DNA from: Paraflavitalea devenefica
GTDB lineage: Bacteria; Bacteroidota; Bacteroidia; Chitinophagales; Chitinophagaceae
Length of the DNA: 64,000 bases
Direction of reading: 5' to 3'
Assembly (NCBI RefSeq): GCF_011759375.1
Contig: NZ_JAARML010000003.1
Span: 1-64,000 of the forward strand
Shown: positions 23,602 to 33,607 of the stretch, in pieces
Layout: each line of letters opens with the position of its first letter
How positions within the stretch are numbered: position 1 is the first letter of the stretch
Translations under genes and position numbers: made by a program
Notes under the pieces: model-generated
Seen by the model: the letters and a program-made list of their open reading frames with translations, nothing else
Database searches by the model: none
Told to the model about the DNA's origin: nothing

Positions 23602-26313
23602 ATGAGAGTCTTGCTGCCATTTTGCTACCTGACCTTGCTTTTTTTATTATTCACAGGGATTGTTCATGCCTACATGCCGGCCAAACCCGCCGCCCTGAAA
23701 TGTGAACACCTGGTAAATCCTATAGGCATTGACGCTTCCCATCCCCGCCTTTCCTGGCGCCTGGCAGATGAACGCACAGGGGCCCGGCAAACAGCTTACC
23801 AGCTATTCCTGTCTACCGATTCACTGGATATGCAAAAAGGGATGGTGTGGCAATCGGTCAAAATAAATGGCTCTGCCAGTTTGGTCACCTATGCAGGTAG
23901 CGCTTTGCAGCCATTCACCAAATACTACTGGCGGGTGGATGTATGGGACAAGGATGGTATAAAAGCCGGTTCGGCTATTGCCAGCTTTGAAACAGGCATG
24001 ATGGACAGGCGCAACTGGAAGGGCGCCTGGATCAGTGATATAAGTGAGGTGACAGTAAAACCTGCCGGGCAATTCAGGAAGGTATTTGAAGCCGCTAAAA
24101 AAATACGTAGCGCCAGGGCTTACATAGCAGTGGCCGGTTTATATGAACTGTACATCAACGGGCAACGGATCGGGGATCACCGGCTCGATCCCATGTATAC
24201 CCGTTTTGACCGGCGCACCCTGTATGTAACGTATGATGTGACGGCCCAACTGCAGGCCGGTAAAAATGCCATCGGCGTTTTATTGGGAAATGGCTGGTAT
24301 AATCATCAATCTACTGCTGTATGGTATTTTCATAAAGCGCCCTGGCGGGCAAGACCCGCTTTTTGTTTGGACCTGCGCATTACTTACGAAGATGGGACTG
24401 CGGAAACCATTACCTCAGGCAAAGACTGGAAAACGGCCCTCGGCCCTGTTATCTTCAACAGCATTTATACCGCTGAGCATTACGACGCCCGCCTTGAACA
24501 ACCGGGATGGAATACCGTGAACTTTGACGATAGTAAATGGAAGCCTGTTACCTACCGGGCTGCTCCTTCCAACAATATCGTGGCGCAGGCCCTGCACCCT
24601 ATCCAGGCGGTAGAAGAAATTGCCGCTAAAACGGTCAACAGGATCAGTGATACGGTATATGTATTTGACCTGGGCAGGAATATTGCCGGGGTAAGCCGGC
24701 TGAAGGTTAGCGGTGAAGCAGGTACTACTATCCGCCTGAAACATGCCGAGCAGGTATATGCCAATGGCCGGGCCGACCAATCAAACATTGATGTGCACTA
24801 CCGGCCTACGGATGATAAAGACCCTTTCCAGACAGATATTTTTATCCTTTCAGGAAAAGCCGAAGAAACCTTTATGCCCCGCTTTAATTACAAAGGCTTC
24901 CAGTATGTGGAAGTAACCAGCGATAGACCCCTAACGCTTACAAAAGAAAGCCTGACCGGTTATTTCATGCACAGCAATGTGCCACCGGTGGGCAACATCA
25001 AATCTTCCAATACCACCATTGATAAAATATGGTCGGCTACCAATAATGCCTACCTGAGTAACCTGTTTGGTTACCCTACCGATTGTCCGCAACGGGAAAA
25101 GAATGGCTGGACAGGTGATGCGCAGATCGCCATAGAAACCGGGTTATACAGTTTTGATGGCATTACGGTATACGAAAAATGGCTGGCCGATCACCGGGAT
25201 GAACAGCAACCGAACGGCGTACTTCCTTCGATTATTCCTACTGGCGGATGGGGCTATGAATGGGGCAACGGACCTGACTGGACAAGCACTATTGCGATCA
25301 TTCCCTGGAATATTTACCTGTTTTATGGTGACAAGAAACTGCTGGCCGATTGTTATGACAACATCAAATTGTACGTAGATCATATCAATGAGTTGTATCC
25401 TTCGGGGCTTACTACCTGGGGCCTGGGTGACTGGGTGCCGGTAAAATCAAAAAGCCCGGTAGAACTCACTTCCACTGCCTACTACTTTGCCGATGCTACT
25501 ATTTTGGCTAAAGCAGCGAAGCTATTGGGTAAAGAAGGTGATCATAAGAAATATACCGCGTTGGCAGCAAAGATCAGGGATGCCTTTAATGCCAAATACC
25601 TCAATAAGCAAACCAATGTTTATGGATCGGGATGGCAAACTGAGCTGAGTGTGGCACTGTACTGGGGGCTTGTGCCGGCTGAACTGAAAAGTAAAGTAGC
25701 GGCTAACCTGGCTAAGCGGGTGGAGCAGGATAATTTTCATTTGGATGTAGGGCTGCTTGGAACGAAAGCCATTTTGAATGCGCTGAGCGAAAATGGTTAT
25801 GCAGACGTTGCCTATAAATTAGCTGCCCAGGAAACATTCCCTTCCTGGGGGTGGTGGATTGTGAATGGCGCTACTACCCTTTATGAGAACTGGGATATTA
25901 ATGCCGGATCTGATCTTTCCCGTAACCATATCATGTTTGGAGAAATAGGCGGATGGTTCTACAAAGGCATTGGAGGCATTAAACCCGATGAAGCTGCTGC
26001 CGGGTTTAAGCATGTATTACTGGAACCTCATTTTGTAGAAGGACTGGATCATTTTGAAGCAGTACATGAAGGGCCGTATGGCAATATCATTGCCGCGTGG
26101 AAGAAAAATGCCGGCATGATCACTTATGCTGTTACTGTTCCTGCCAACTCAACGGCTACCATCTATCTTCCCATGGCCCGCGGACAGCAATTGTACGAAA
26201 ATGGTAAGCTGGTTACTGGTGTCACTGGCTCAATCCGTACGGCCGGTAAAACTGCTGGCGGTAAGCAGGTGTATCATGTGCAGTCTGGCACTTACCGGTT
26301 TGAGATCAGGTAA
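23602..26313 (+). CDS. Secreted alpha-L-rhamnosidase, GH78 family
   Basis: The 903-residue protein has a signal peptide (1-23), an N-terminal fibronectin-like domain (about 30-130), carbohydrate-binding beta domains (about 140-450) and an (alpha/alpha)6 barrel (about 460-810), then a C-terminal beta sandwich. The GH78 motif DCPQREKNGWTGD is present at residues 494-506, keeping the Asp, Glu and Asp of the family's active site; Glu499 is at the general-acid position. TLYENWDINAG near 760 follows the family too. It would remove terminal L-rhamnose from plant or bacterial glycans. No SusC/SusD pair lies near, so the gene is not in a classic polysaccharide locus. Confidence 0.94.
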   Translation: MRVLLPFCYLTLLFLLFTGIVHAYMPAKPAALKCEHLVNPIGIDASHPRLSWRLADERTGARQTAYQLFLSTDSLDMQKGMVWQSVKINGSASLVTYAGSALQPFTKYYWRVDVWDKDGIKAGSAIASFETGMMDRRNWKGAWISDISEVTVKPAGQFRKVFEAAKKIRSARAYIAVAGLYELYINGQRIGDHRLDPMYTRFDRRTLYVTYDVTAQLQAGKNAIGVLLGNGWYNHQSTAVWYFHKAPWRARPAFCLDLRITYEDGTAETITSGKDWKTALGPVIFNSIYTAEHYDARLEQPGWNTVNFDDSKWKPVTYRAAPSNNIVAQALHPIQAVEEIAAKTVNRISDTVYVFDLGRNIAGVSRLKVSGEAGTTIRLKHAEQVYANGRADQSNIDVHYRPTDDKDPFQTDIFILSGKAEETFMPRFNYKGFQYVEVTSDRPLTLTKESLTGYFMHSNVPPVGNIKSSNTTIDKIWSATNNAYLSNLFGYPTDCPQREKNGWTGDAQIAIETGLYSFDGITVYEKWLADHRDEQQPNGVLPSIIPTGGWGYEWGNGPDWTSTIAIIPWNIYLFYGDKKLLADCYDNIKLYVDHINELYPSGLTTWGLGDWVPVKSKSPVELTSTAYYFADATILAKAAKLLGKEGDHKKYTALAAKIRDAFNAKYLNKQTNVYGSGWQTELSVALYWGLVPAELKSKVAANLAKRVEQDNFHLDVGLLGTKAILNALSENGYADVAYKLAAQETFPSWGWWIVNGATTLYENWDINAGSDLSRNHIMFGEIGGWFYKGIGGIKPDEAAAGFKHVLLEPHFVEGLDHFEAVHEGPYGNIIAAWKKNAGMITYAVTVPANSTATIYLPMARGQQLYENGKLVTGVTGSIRTAGKTAGGKQVYHVQSGTYRFEIR

Positions 26314-26341
26314 GGAGATGATAACAGCATATTTTGTCTGC

Positions 26342-27190
26342 TTATAATTGGGGTAGGATCATGCTAAGGGCCAGTGGGACTTCGCTGTTGTGACTTTCTC
26401 CTTCAAATTCATGGTAGGTAAATTGTAATCCACGGTAGTTCCTTTGTTGCAGGAAGCTATGCATATCCCGCGAACCGCTCAGGATAAAGTTGAACCGCTC
26501 CTGGCTGCCTACACATAAGTACAGGTTGGCATGCAGGGAAGATGAGTCCTGGTAATATCTTTTCTCAAACTCATAGATGTTGCCATGATTGATCCATAAA
26601 GCAGGGCTAAGGGAAACAATATTATTAAACAGCCGCTCCTTCCGGAACAGGCAATAGAAAGCAAATAATCCTCCCAGAGAGTGACCTATATAAGAACGAT
26701 TGGCCGTAACCCGGTAATGCTTTTCCATGTAGGGAATGAGTTCCTGTTTCATGAAAAAATAGAAATGCTCTGACTGGCCAAAATACTTGTCATCGCTGAT
26801 CAATGAATCGTTCTTGTCCTTAACAAAAGGCGTAATAAAATCCCGGCGGCGTAATACCCTGTAATTGCTAAAATGTCCAACACCTACAAAGATTGCTTTG
26901 ATGGGGCTGTCTTTTTTATTGAACCCGTCTATGATGGTCCGCAGCTTTTTACCCGATTTCAGGTTGGCATCCATGTAATAGATCACAGGGTAGCTTTCCT
27001 GTGATCTATCATAACCCGGCGGCAGGGTGATGTGTATATCAAAACTATCGCCTACCTGTTGTGAAGAATAGCTTATGCGTTTTGATAATAGTGATGAGCC
27101 TGCTTTTCTTTCAGCAGCGCAACCAAATAATATCAGCACTAAAAAAACAATATAATATACAGGGCGGGGAATAGCAGTGGGTTTTATCAA
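26342..27190 (-). CDS. Esterase lipoprotein, alpha/beta hydrolase (esterase D/Fes-like)
   Basis: The 282-residue protein has a lipoprotein signal with lipobox LFGC at about residue 24. The hydrolase domain has YPVIYYMDAN near 66, the nucleophile elbow GHSLGG near 168 and a late histidine in EGESHNSEVP near 268, giving a plausible Ser-Asp-His triad. This matches the putative esterase family that includes feruloyl esterases and siderophore esterases. It converges on the rhamnosidase gene, which hints at, but does not prove, a role in removing esters from glycans. Confidence 0.85.
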   Translation of the reverse strand: MIKPTAIPRPVYYIVFLVLILFGCAAERKAGSSLLSKRISYSSQQVGDSFDIHITLPPGYDRSQESYPVIYYMDANLKSGKKLRTIIDGFNKKDSPIKAIFVGVGHFSNYRVLRRRDFITPFVKDKNDSLISDDKYFGQSEHFYFFMKQELIPYMEKHYRVTANRSYIGHSLGGLFAFYCLFRKERLFNNIVSLSPALWINHGNIYEFEKRYYQDSSSLHANLYLCVGSQERFNFILSGSRDMHSFLQQRNYRGLQFTYHEFEGESHNSEVPLALSMILPQL

Positions 27191-27222
27191 ATATACTTAT
27201 ACGCTTTTATTTGGCAAAAGGA

Positions 27223-27264
27223 GAGTGGTAAATGACAGGTACCCACTACCGTCATTTACCACTC
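27223..27264 (-). terminator. Terminator-like hairpin after the T9SS nuclease gene
   Basis: A perfect 14-bp inverted repeat (GAGTGGTAAATGAC and GTCATTTACCACTC) surrounds a 14-base loop seven bases from the stop codon. The minus-strand T-run is weak (CCTTTTG). Confidence 0.65.
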
Positions 27265-27270
27265 ATTATT

Positions 27271-30200
27271 TTATTTCACCATAATTTTCTCTGTATGTAT
27301 GCCGTCAGTGCCACTGATCTTCAACAAGTAAATGCCTTTGGACAGGTCACTTACCCTGAAGTCAACCGTTTGGCTCACGGCGGCAGGCAGGTTGCGCTGT
27401 TTGCGTAAACGGCCATTGAGGTCTGTAAGTTGAATAGTTAGTGGTCCACTATTGTTCAGTATATTAATCGTGAGGGTATTGGTTACAGGATTGGGCCCCA
27501 AATTAAAGGAGAAGCTTTTGCCCATCACCACTTTAACGATGGCGGACCATTCTGAGCGGCCATCAAGGTCTATCTGGTTAAGGCGATAAAAGTTGTTGCC
27601 TGCCAAGGGCTGTACATCTGTAAATGTGTAACGGGTGGTTACCGATGTATTACCGGCTGCTTTTACTTTTCCGATAGGGATGAAGTGAACACCATCGGCA
27701 CTTCTTTCCACAATAAATTCCTGGCTGTTATTTTCCTGTGTTGTTTTCCAGTTCAGTGCTACCTGGTCGTTTTTCTTCACTGCTGTAAAGCCTGACAGTT
27801 TAACCGGCAAGGTGGCACTGAAGTCAAAACGTGCGATAACGGGATAATGGTCTGAGGTGGTCATGGCATAATCTGCAATGGCATCTTCTATATCCTTGCG
27901 TAATTGTACAGAACCCGGCACAAACAAAGCCTGCAGCTCATTGGATACAACAACATGATCAATCACATCCGAATTGGCCTTGGTGCTTCGCAGTCCTGCA
28001 TTGCTCAAAGGCAGGGAGAGTGATTTATAACTGTCTGCATCTGTTGAATCACTGATGATGGTGGTGTAAGAAGTAACAGGGCCACCGCCTGCAGGAGCCG
28101 AGATAGAGATATCCAGGTCATCGTTATAGTCACCAAGCAGGATAATGTTGGCATTGCTGAATTGGGCATCGAGGGTGTCTTTCAATTCATCTGCGCCTGC
28201 CTTGCGTGAATTGTAATCACTGAGCGCATCGCCCGACTTTCCGTGCAATACCACGAAGTTGATATTGCGTGTGATACCATTGATGGTAGCATCTGCATTG
28301 ACCAGGAAAGGGAACCGGCCACTGGCCCAATTCGAACTGGCGGAAGCGCTGGATTGCATCAATCCCCGGGCAGTGACATTGCTAAGCACTGATGTTTTAT
28401 AAACCAGTGCCAGCTTCTGGCCTGTGGCATAATTGGGGCTGGTGGCATCGGCTGCCAGTGAGGAGTAATAAGACACCTTATAGGCATATCCGGGCAGGTT
28501 ATCTACCACTGTTTTCAGGCGTAAGGTGTCTACCACTTCTTCCAGTGCATATACATCAGCACCGAGGTTTTGCAAAGCCTGTTGCACATTGGTTTGCTGA
28601 AGATCATTGTCCACAGGGCCTTGTGATCCGCCAAACCATTCTACATTCCAGCAAATAATATCCAGCGTATTGGTACCGGTTTGAGAGCTTCCGAATACAG
28701 GATAGGTGCGGGAAAGTCCGGTGGCCTCAAAACTGATCACTCCTGAAAAGTCGGCATTATCAGTAGCCGGCGCCAGGCGGGTATAAAATTCCTTGCCGGC
28801 GCCATTGGCCTGTGCAGGTGTTAATACAATAGCGGAAGAACCTGTTACTCCATCGGCCGATACCTCAAAACTGGCCGGCGCTGTAATGGTGAGATTGGTG
28901 GTAATATCTGCCGCATCATAAGTGATCTTTCTCCAGGCAGAAGGACTACCGGCAGATGCTACCCCAAGGTTCTTATAATAGTTGAATGCTTTGGTATAAG
29001 GCGCGGCAGCAGCAGCGGCATTAAATACCTGTACATCTTCAAGGCTCCAGCGCGGTCCTTCCAATGAAGTGGAGGTGTATACCCAGGCGAGGTATACGCC
29101 TGTCTGTTTATAAGCGGAAAGATTAATACTGTCTGACAATGTCCATACATCGCTGTTCTCATTGGGAAACTTGCCAACGAGGTTGGTCCAGGTGGCTGCT
29201 GCAGGGGCACCGGTGCCGGTATAGTTGGTAGATATTTTTAGTTGCAGACCAGGCCCTTCAAAGCGGGTGCGGGTGTAAAAGCGCAGCAAAGGAACAGTAT
29301 AAGCCGTGAGGTCAAGTGCAGGCGAGATCAGCCAGTCCTGGTTGGCCAGGCCGGTAGTTCCGGCATTCATTTGCAGCGCCTTTCCGGTACCTCTGCCAAA
29401 ATCGGAACATTGCCATACGGAATCCTGCGCATTACCGGTTTCATAACTGTATTGGGTAAAGCCGCCATCGAGGTTGGGATTGGCGCAGGTGTTGAAGTTC
29501 CAGCTAAAACTGCCACCCGGTCCCTGCGTCTGGAATTTCCAGGTGGTGGTGGTGGCAATACCGGCAAAATCATTGCCTGCCAGGTCTTCAAAGGCGCCGT
29601 TGTCTACCTGTACATAATAATCGGTAAGTGGCTGCAGACCGGTTACATTGAAAGAGGCTTCATTGCCGGCAATGGTGGCTGTTCCGGCTGCAATGGTTTG
29701 CACAGTACTGTTATCTGCTGCCAGTTTTACATACATATTGCCGGCGCCGGCATTCACATTTTCAGTAAAGGCAATGGTAAACAGGCCGCTTTGGGCTACG
29801 CCTACTGAATTATTCAGTGGCGTTAACCTCGTTACTGTGGGCGGGGCTGTATCTGCTGCGTAGGTAAAGGTCAGCTCCAGGTCGTCAATGGACAGCCCAT
29901 GATCATTCCCGCCATCATTGATATCTTCCCAGCGCAGCATGATCTCCTGGCCGGAAGCTACCGCCAGGCCGGTAATGGTAAAGTCAATGCCGGTGAAATT
30001 GGGGCTGTCATTGCCAACCAATGTTGCTGCGGAAGCGCCGGTTACCGGGCTGGTAAAGGCTAATTGGGGGACTACAGTATAGCCACTTCCGCTGATATTG
30101 GTAACTGTAGCGCCTGAAAGCCAGGCGAAACTGAGGGATTGCGCAGCCGTATTGCCGCCATTGCGCCATTGTTCGCCGCGGTACTTTACCTGGATGGAGC

Positions 30201-30537
30201 TAATGCTTTGCGCGGTATTGTTTTTCAGGCGAACGCCATAATAAACAAGGGCAGCGCTGCCCGAGCCTACGGAACCCAGCGCACGTTCGGCTGAGGCCGA
30301 AGAGCCATAACTGTATAATCCTCCTGCATTGTCTGAGCCGGTACCTGCCCGGTACGTGGTGCGATTAGTGTACCATCCTGTGATGGTACTGTTGTCGGTC
30401 CAGGTGTTGGAGATACCAGTAGAAAGGAGGCTGTTAAAGTCCTGTGTGTAAGTGGTGCCAGTGATGTCCACCTGTGCCTGTAAAGGTTTGATTCCCAGGC
30501 ATAGCAATGCCAGGATGAGAAAGTAGCTTTGTCTCAT
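27271..30537 (-). CDS. T9SS-secreted multidomain endonuclease/exonuclease/phosphatase
   Basis: The 1088-residue protein has a signal peptide (1-21), a beta-rich N-terminal domain (about 25-230), an SbsA-like Ig domain (about 232-336, PPTVTRLTPLNN), a choice-of-anchor J-like domain (about 345-510), a further beta domain (520-620), and a DNase I-like domain at about 625-905 with ICWNVEWFGG, YALEEVVD, LLGDYNDDLD and SDHYPVIARF. A fibronectin-like stretch and a type A sorting domain (NLGPNPVTN to the C-terminal KIMVK, last 75 residues) complete it. It is exported by the type IX system and anchored or released; the phosphodiester substrate is probably extracellular DNA. Confidence 0.9.
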   Translation of the reverse strand: MRQSYFLILALLCLGIKPLQAQVDITGTTYTQDFNSLLSTGISNTWTDNSTITGWYTNRTTYRAGTGSDNAGGLYSYGSSASAERALGSVGSGSAALVYYGVRLKNNTAQSISSIQVKYRGEQWRNGGNTAAQSLSFAWLSGATVTNISGSGYTVVPQLAFTSPVTGASAATLVGNDSPNFTGIDFTITGLAVASGQEIMLRWEDINDGGNDHGLSIDDLELTFTYAADTAPPTVTRLTPLNNSVGVAQSGLFTIAFTENVNAGAGNMYVKLAADNSTVQTIAAGTATIAGNEASFNVTGLQPLTDYYVQVDNGAFEDLAGNDFAGIATTTTWKFQTQGPGGSFSWNFNTCANPNLDGGFTQYSYETGNAQDSVWQCSDFGRGTGKALQMNAGTTGLANQDWLISPALDLTAYTVPLLRFYTRTRFEGPGLQLKISTNYTGTGAPAAATWTNLVGKFPNENSDVWTLSDSINLSAYKQTGVYLAWVYTSTSLEGPRWSLEDVQVFNAAAAAAPYTKAFNYYKNLGVASAGSPSAWRKITYDAADITTNLTITAPASFEVSADGVTGSSAIVLTPAQANGAGKEFYTRLAPATDNADFSGVISFEATGLSRTYPVFGSSQTGTNTLDIICWNVEWFGGSQGPVDNDLQQTNVQQALQNLGADVYALEEVVDTLRLKTVVDNLPGYAYKVSYYSSLAADATSPNYATGQKLALVYKTSVLSNVTARGLMQSSASASSNWASGRFPFLVNADATINGITRNINFVVLHGKSGDALSDYNSRKAGADELKDTLDAQFSNANIILLGDYNDDLDISISAPAGGGPVTSYTTIISDSTDADSYKSLSLPLSNAGLRSTKANSDVIDHVVVSNELQALFVPGSVQLRKDIEDAIADYAMTTSDHYPVIARFDFSATLPVKLSGFTAVKKNDQVALNWKTTQENNSQEFIVERSADGVHFIPIGKVKAAGNTSVTTRYTFTDVQPLAGNNFYRLNQIDLDGRSEWSAIVKVVMGKSFSFNLGPNPVTNTLTINILNNSGPLTIQLTDLNGRLRKQRNLPAAVSQTVDFRVSDLSKGIYLLKISGTDGIHTEKIMVK

Positions 30538-30632
30538 GAAATTGTTTTTGGTTGATGTGGTTGAGCCACAAGGCGCGGATAATGCGGCTGTTACAAAGGA
30601 TTGGACAGGAGTTAGAGGGTGGGTTGAGTGCC

Positions 30633-30661
30633 CAAAGATAAAAGGGGCAAGGTTACCTCAA
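30633..30661 (-). promoter_or_regulatory. Probable promoter of the T9SS nuclease gene
   Basis: On the minus strand TATCTTTG (30633-30640) is a full -7 match; a shortened TTG lies 18 bases upstream. The start site would be near 30626, giving a leader of about 90 bases. Confidence 0.6.
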
Positions 30662-30808
30662 TGTTATGGTTAAACGGAAGTTTTCAACAAAGCCTTTTTT
30701 GCGGGTGAGTGGGTAGGAGGAAGGCGAACCGGGCCGACCTGACATTTTTACCGGTTGATGGCGGCTGGCATTTTCTTTGGTAGCTTGTGAACAAAACCTG
30801 CTTTTTAT

Positions 30809-32701
30809 ATGCAAAAAGGAACTATACGGGTACAAACGGAAAACATTTTCCCCATCATTAAGAAATTCCTGTACAGCGATCACGATATTTTCCTGCGTGA
30901 GCTGATCAGTAATGCCGTTGATGCCACCCAAAAGCTGAAAACCCTTTCTTCCATTGGCGAAGCAAAAGGAGAACTGGGTGAACTGAAAATTGAGGTGAAG
31001 CTGGATGCAGAGAAAAAAACGATCACCATTTCGGACAGAGGCGTGGGCATGACAGCGGAAGAAGTGGAGAAGTATATTAACCAGGTGGCTTTCAGTGGCG
31101 CCGAAGAGTTTGTCAAGAAATACAAAGGACAGAACGAAAACAATATCATCGGTAAGTTTGGCCTCGGCTTTTACTCTGCCTTTATGGTGAGTGATAAGGT
31201 GGAGATCTTTACCAGAAGCTTCCGTGAAGGAGCTACCGCTGTACGCTGGGAATGTGATGGCAGCCCGGAATATACTTTAGAAGATACAGAAAAGGCTGAT
31301 CGCGGAACTGATATTGTGCTGCATATCAATGATGAAAGCAAAGAGTTCCTGGAAGCCGACAGGGTAGAAAATGTATTGCGTCGTTTCTGCCGCTTCCTGC
31401 CGGTGCCTATTTTCTATGATCCCAAAGCCGGAGAAGAAAAGAAAGAAGATTCCCCCAAGCCTGAGCAGATCAATAATACCCAGCCTGCCTGGACCCGCAA
31501 GCCTTCCGAGCTTACTGCCGAAGATTATCAGAATTTCTATAAGGAATTATATCCCTATCATGAGGCTCCCCTGTTCTGGATCCATGTGAATGTGGATTAT
31601 CCGTTTAACCTTACGGGCATCCTGTATTTCCCGAAGATCAAACAGAGCTACGAGATCCAGAAGGATAAAATACAGTTATACAGCAACCAGGTATTTGTAA
31701 CAGATGAGGTAAAAGATATTGTGCCCGAGTTCCTGATGTTGCTGCATGGCGTTATTGATTCACCGGATATTCCGCTCAACGTAAGCCGCAGCTACCTGCA
31801 GGGTGATCCCAATGTGAAGAAGATCAATAACCACATTACAAAGAAAGTAGCCGACAAGCTGGAAGAGATTTTCAATAAGGAACGTGCATCTTTCGAAGAG
31901 AAATGGGATAGCCTGGGCCTCTTTGTGAAGTATGGTATGATGACAGACGATAAGTTCCTGGAGAAAGCCAATAAGTTCCACATTTTTGAGGCGGCTTCGG
32001 GAGAGAAGAAATTCTTCACGTTGGAAGAGTTACGCCTGGCAACAGAAACGCTCCAGAAGAATAAGGATGGCAAGCTGGTGATCCTGTATACCACCGATCC
32101 GGTACAGCAGGATGCTTACATCAAAGCGGCAGAAGGCAAGGGGTATATTGTAGTGAAACTGGATACGATGGTAGATGCCGCCTTCCTGAACCAGATGGAA
32201 CATAAATGGAGCGATGTACATTTTAACCGCGTAGATGCAGATATTGCTGATAACCTGATTGACAAACAGGAGAACACTGAATCTGTATTGAGCAAGGAAG
32301 AGGAAGGAAAACTGAAAGATCTGTTCAATATTCAGCCTGCCAACCTGCATGTAACAGTGGAGGTGAAAGGCCTGAGTGCGGATGCGCCTCCTGTAGTAGC
32401 TACCCGCCCTGAATTTATGCGCCGTATGAAAGATATGGCAGCCATGCAGGGGCCTATGGGTGCTTTCTATGCTAATATGCCCGATGAAGTAACGCTTACT
32501 GTAAATGGTAATCACTCCATATTCCAGGGAGTACTGGCTGAAAGCAATGCAGAAAAGCAGCAAAAAACAGTGCTTAACCTGGCCGATCTGGCCCTGCTGT
32601 CGCAAGGCCTGCTGAAGGGCAATAACCTCACCAATTTCATCAACCGCAGTGTAGAACTGATGGGTGGAGAAAAGAAGGGAAGCGTTATTGTGGAGGCGTA
32701 A
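30809..32701 (+). CDS. htpG: Molecular chaperone HtpG (Hsp90)
   Basis: The 630-residue protein shows Hsp90 landmarks: FLRELISNAVDATQK near residue 28, SDRGVGMT near 76, IGKFGLGFYSAFMVSD near 110, and the middle-domain segment LNVSRSYLQGDPNVKKI near 325. The C-terminal dimerisation domain is present but short, as in other bacterial forms. It is an ATP-driven cytosolic chaperone. No CIRCE element was seen upstream. Confidence 0.97.
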   Translation: MQKGTIRVQTENIFPIIKKFLYSDHDIFLRELISNAVDATQKLKTLSSIGEAKGELGELKIEVKLDAEKKTITISDRGVGMTAEEVEKYINQVAFSGAEEFVKKYKGQNENNIIGKFGLGFYSAFMVSDKVEIFTRSFREGATAVRWECDGSPEYTLEDTEKADRGTDIVLHINDESKEFLEADRVENVLRRFCRFLPVPIFYDPKAGEEKKEDSPKPEQINNTQPAWTRKPSELTAEDYQNFYKELYPYHEAPLFWIHVNVDYPFNLTGILYFPKIKQSYEIQKDKIQLYSNQVFVTDEVKDIVPEFLMLLHGVIDSPDIPLNVSRSYLQGDPNVKKINNHITKKVADKLEEIFNKERASFEEKWDSLGLFVKYGMMTDDKFLEKANKFHIFEAASGEKKFFTLEELRLATETLQKNKDGKLVILYTTDPVQQDAYIKAAEGKGYIVVKLDTMVDAAFLNQMEHKWSDVHFNRVDADIADNLIDKQENTESVLSKEEEGKLKDLFNIQPANLHVTVEVKGLSADAPPVVATRPEFMRRMKDMAAMQGPMGAFYANMPDEVTLTVNGNHSIFQGVLAESNAEKQQKTVLNLADLALLSQGLLKGNNLTNFINRSVELMGGEKKGSVIVEA

Positions 32702-32813
32702 GCGTGAGCCTCCAGTTAGCTGTTAATGCATGGTGAAGGAATTGTTAACGCTGGGAGTAAAGGATGGATTTTGAAATTAACAGTGTAGCTTAGTAATGAT
32801 AATTTTTGCATAA

Positions 32814-32850
32814 AAAAATGAAGCCGGGACTTCTTATAGGTCCCGGCTTT
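32814..32850. terminator. Bidirectional terminator between htpG and the LytTR gene
   Basis: Arms AAGCCGGGAC (32821-32830) and GTCCCGGCTT (32840-32849) form a ten-pair stem. T-rich sequence follows on the plus strand and seven T residues follow on the minus strand, so both convergent genes can end here. Confidence 0.85.
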
Positions 32851-32851
32851 G

Positions 32852-33607
32852 TTATTTCAGGCGTTCCAGCTCCTGTTTGATGCTATCTTTTTTCTGCCGG
32901 GATACAGGGACCTGTGATCCATCTTCCAATGACAGGTAACTCCCCTCTTCCCTGATCCAGCTTTTGACATATTTCTTATTGACAAGGTGAGATTGATGAC
33001 AGCGTATAAACCCATAATCTCCCAATAACTCTTCGTATTCATAGATGGGTTTAGACACCATAAGCTTTTCGCCATTATTAAAATGAAAGGTGGTGTAGTT
33101 ATTGACCGACTCACACCTGGTGATGTCCTGCAAACGTACAAACCTTGTTTCTTTGGTGGTGGGCAAGGCTATCCGGTGTTCTTCTTTTTGTTGCTGGTGT
33201 TGTAATAGCTGCAGGAGATACTCAATTTGCCCGTTTTGCTTTTGCTGTCTGTTCTTTTCCGCTACTTTGTTGACGGCTGTTTTTAATTCTTCCGTATTAA
33301 TGGGTTTGAGCAGGTAATCAATAGCAGCAAATTTCACAGCCTGTATGCCATATTGATCAAAAGCAGTGACGAAGATCACTTCAAACCGGTAACCGGGTAA
33401 AGATTGCAATAGTTCAAACCCATTCTTTTCCGGCATCTGGATATCCAGGAATACAAGGTCTGGCTGATACTGTAGTATACTGGTCTTGCCATCGATAGCA
33501 TTGCGGGCCGTTGCCAATACCTGCACCTCCGGACAATGCCGGTGGAGCAGGTATTGAAGGTTGTCAATATTATTTTGTTCATCATCTATGAGTACCGTCC
33601 TGATCAT
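32852..33607 (-). CDS. LytTR family response regulator (second)
   Basis: The 251-residue protein has a receiver domain with Asp8/Asp9, phosphoacceptor Asp55 in FLDIQMP and Lys101, then a Gln-rich linker (about 118-142) and a LytTR DNA-binding domain with FIRCHQSHLVNKKYV near 200. Its start codon overlaps the kinase stop codon by one base (TAATG), so translation is coupled. It is the third gene of the TlpA-kinase-regulator operon. Confidence 0.93.
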   Translation of the reverse strand: MIRTVLIDDEQNNIDNLQYLLHRHCPEVQVLATARNAIDGKTSILQYQPDLVFLDIQMPEKNGFELLQSLPGYRFEVIFVTAFDQYGIQAVKFAAIDYLLKPINTEELKTAVNKVAEKNRQQKQNGQIEYLLQLLQHQQQKEEHRIALPTTKETRFVRLQDITRCESVNNYTTFHFNNGEKLMVSKPIYEYEELLGDYGFIRCHQSHLVNKKYVKSWIREEGSYLSLEDGSQVPVSRQKKDSIKQELERLK

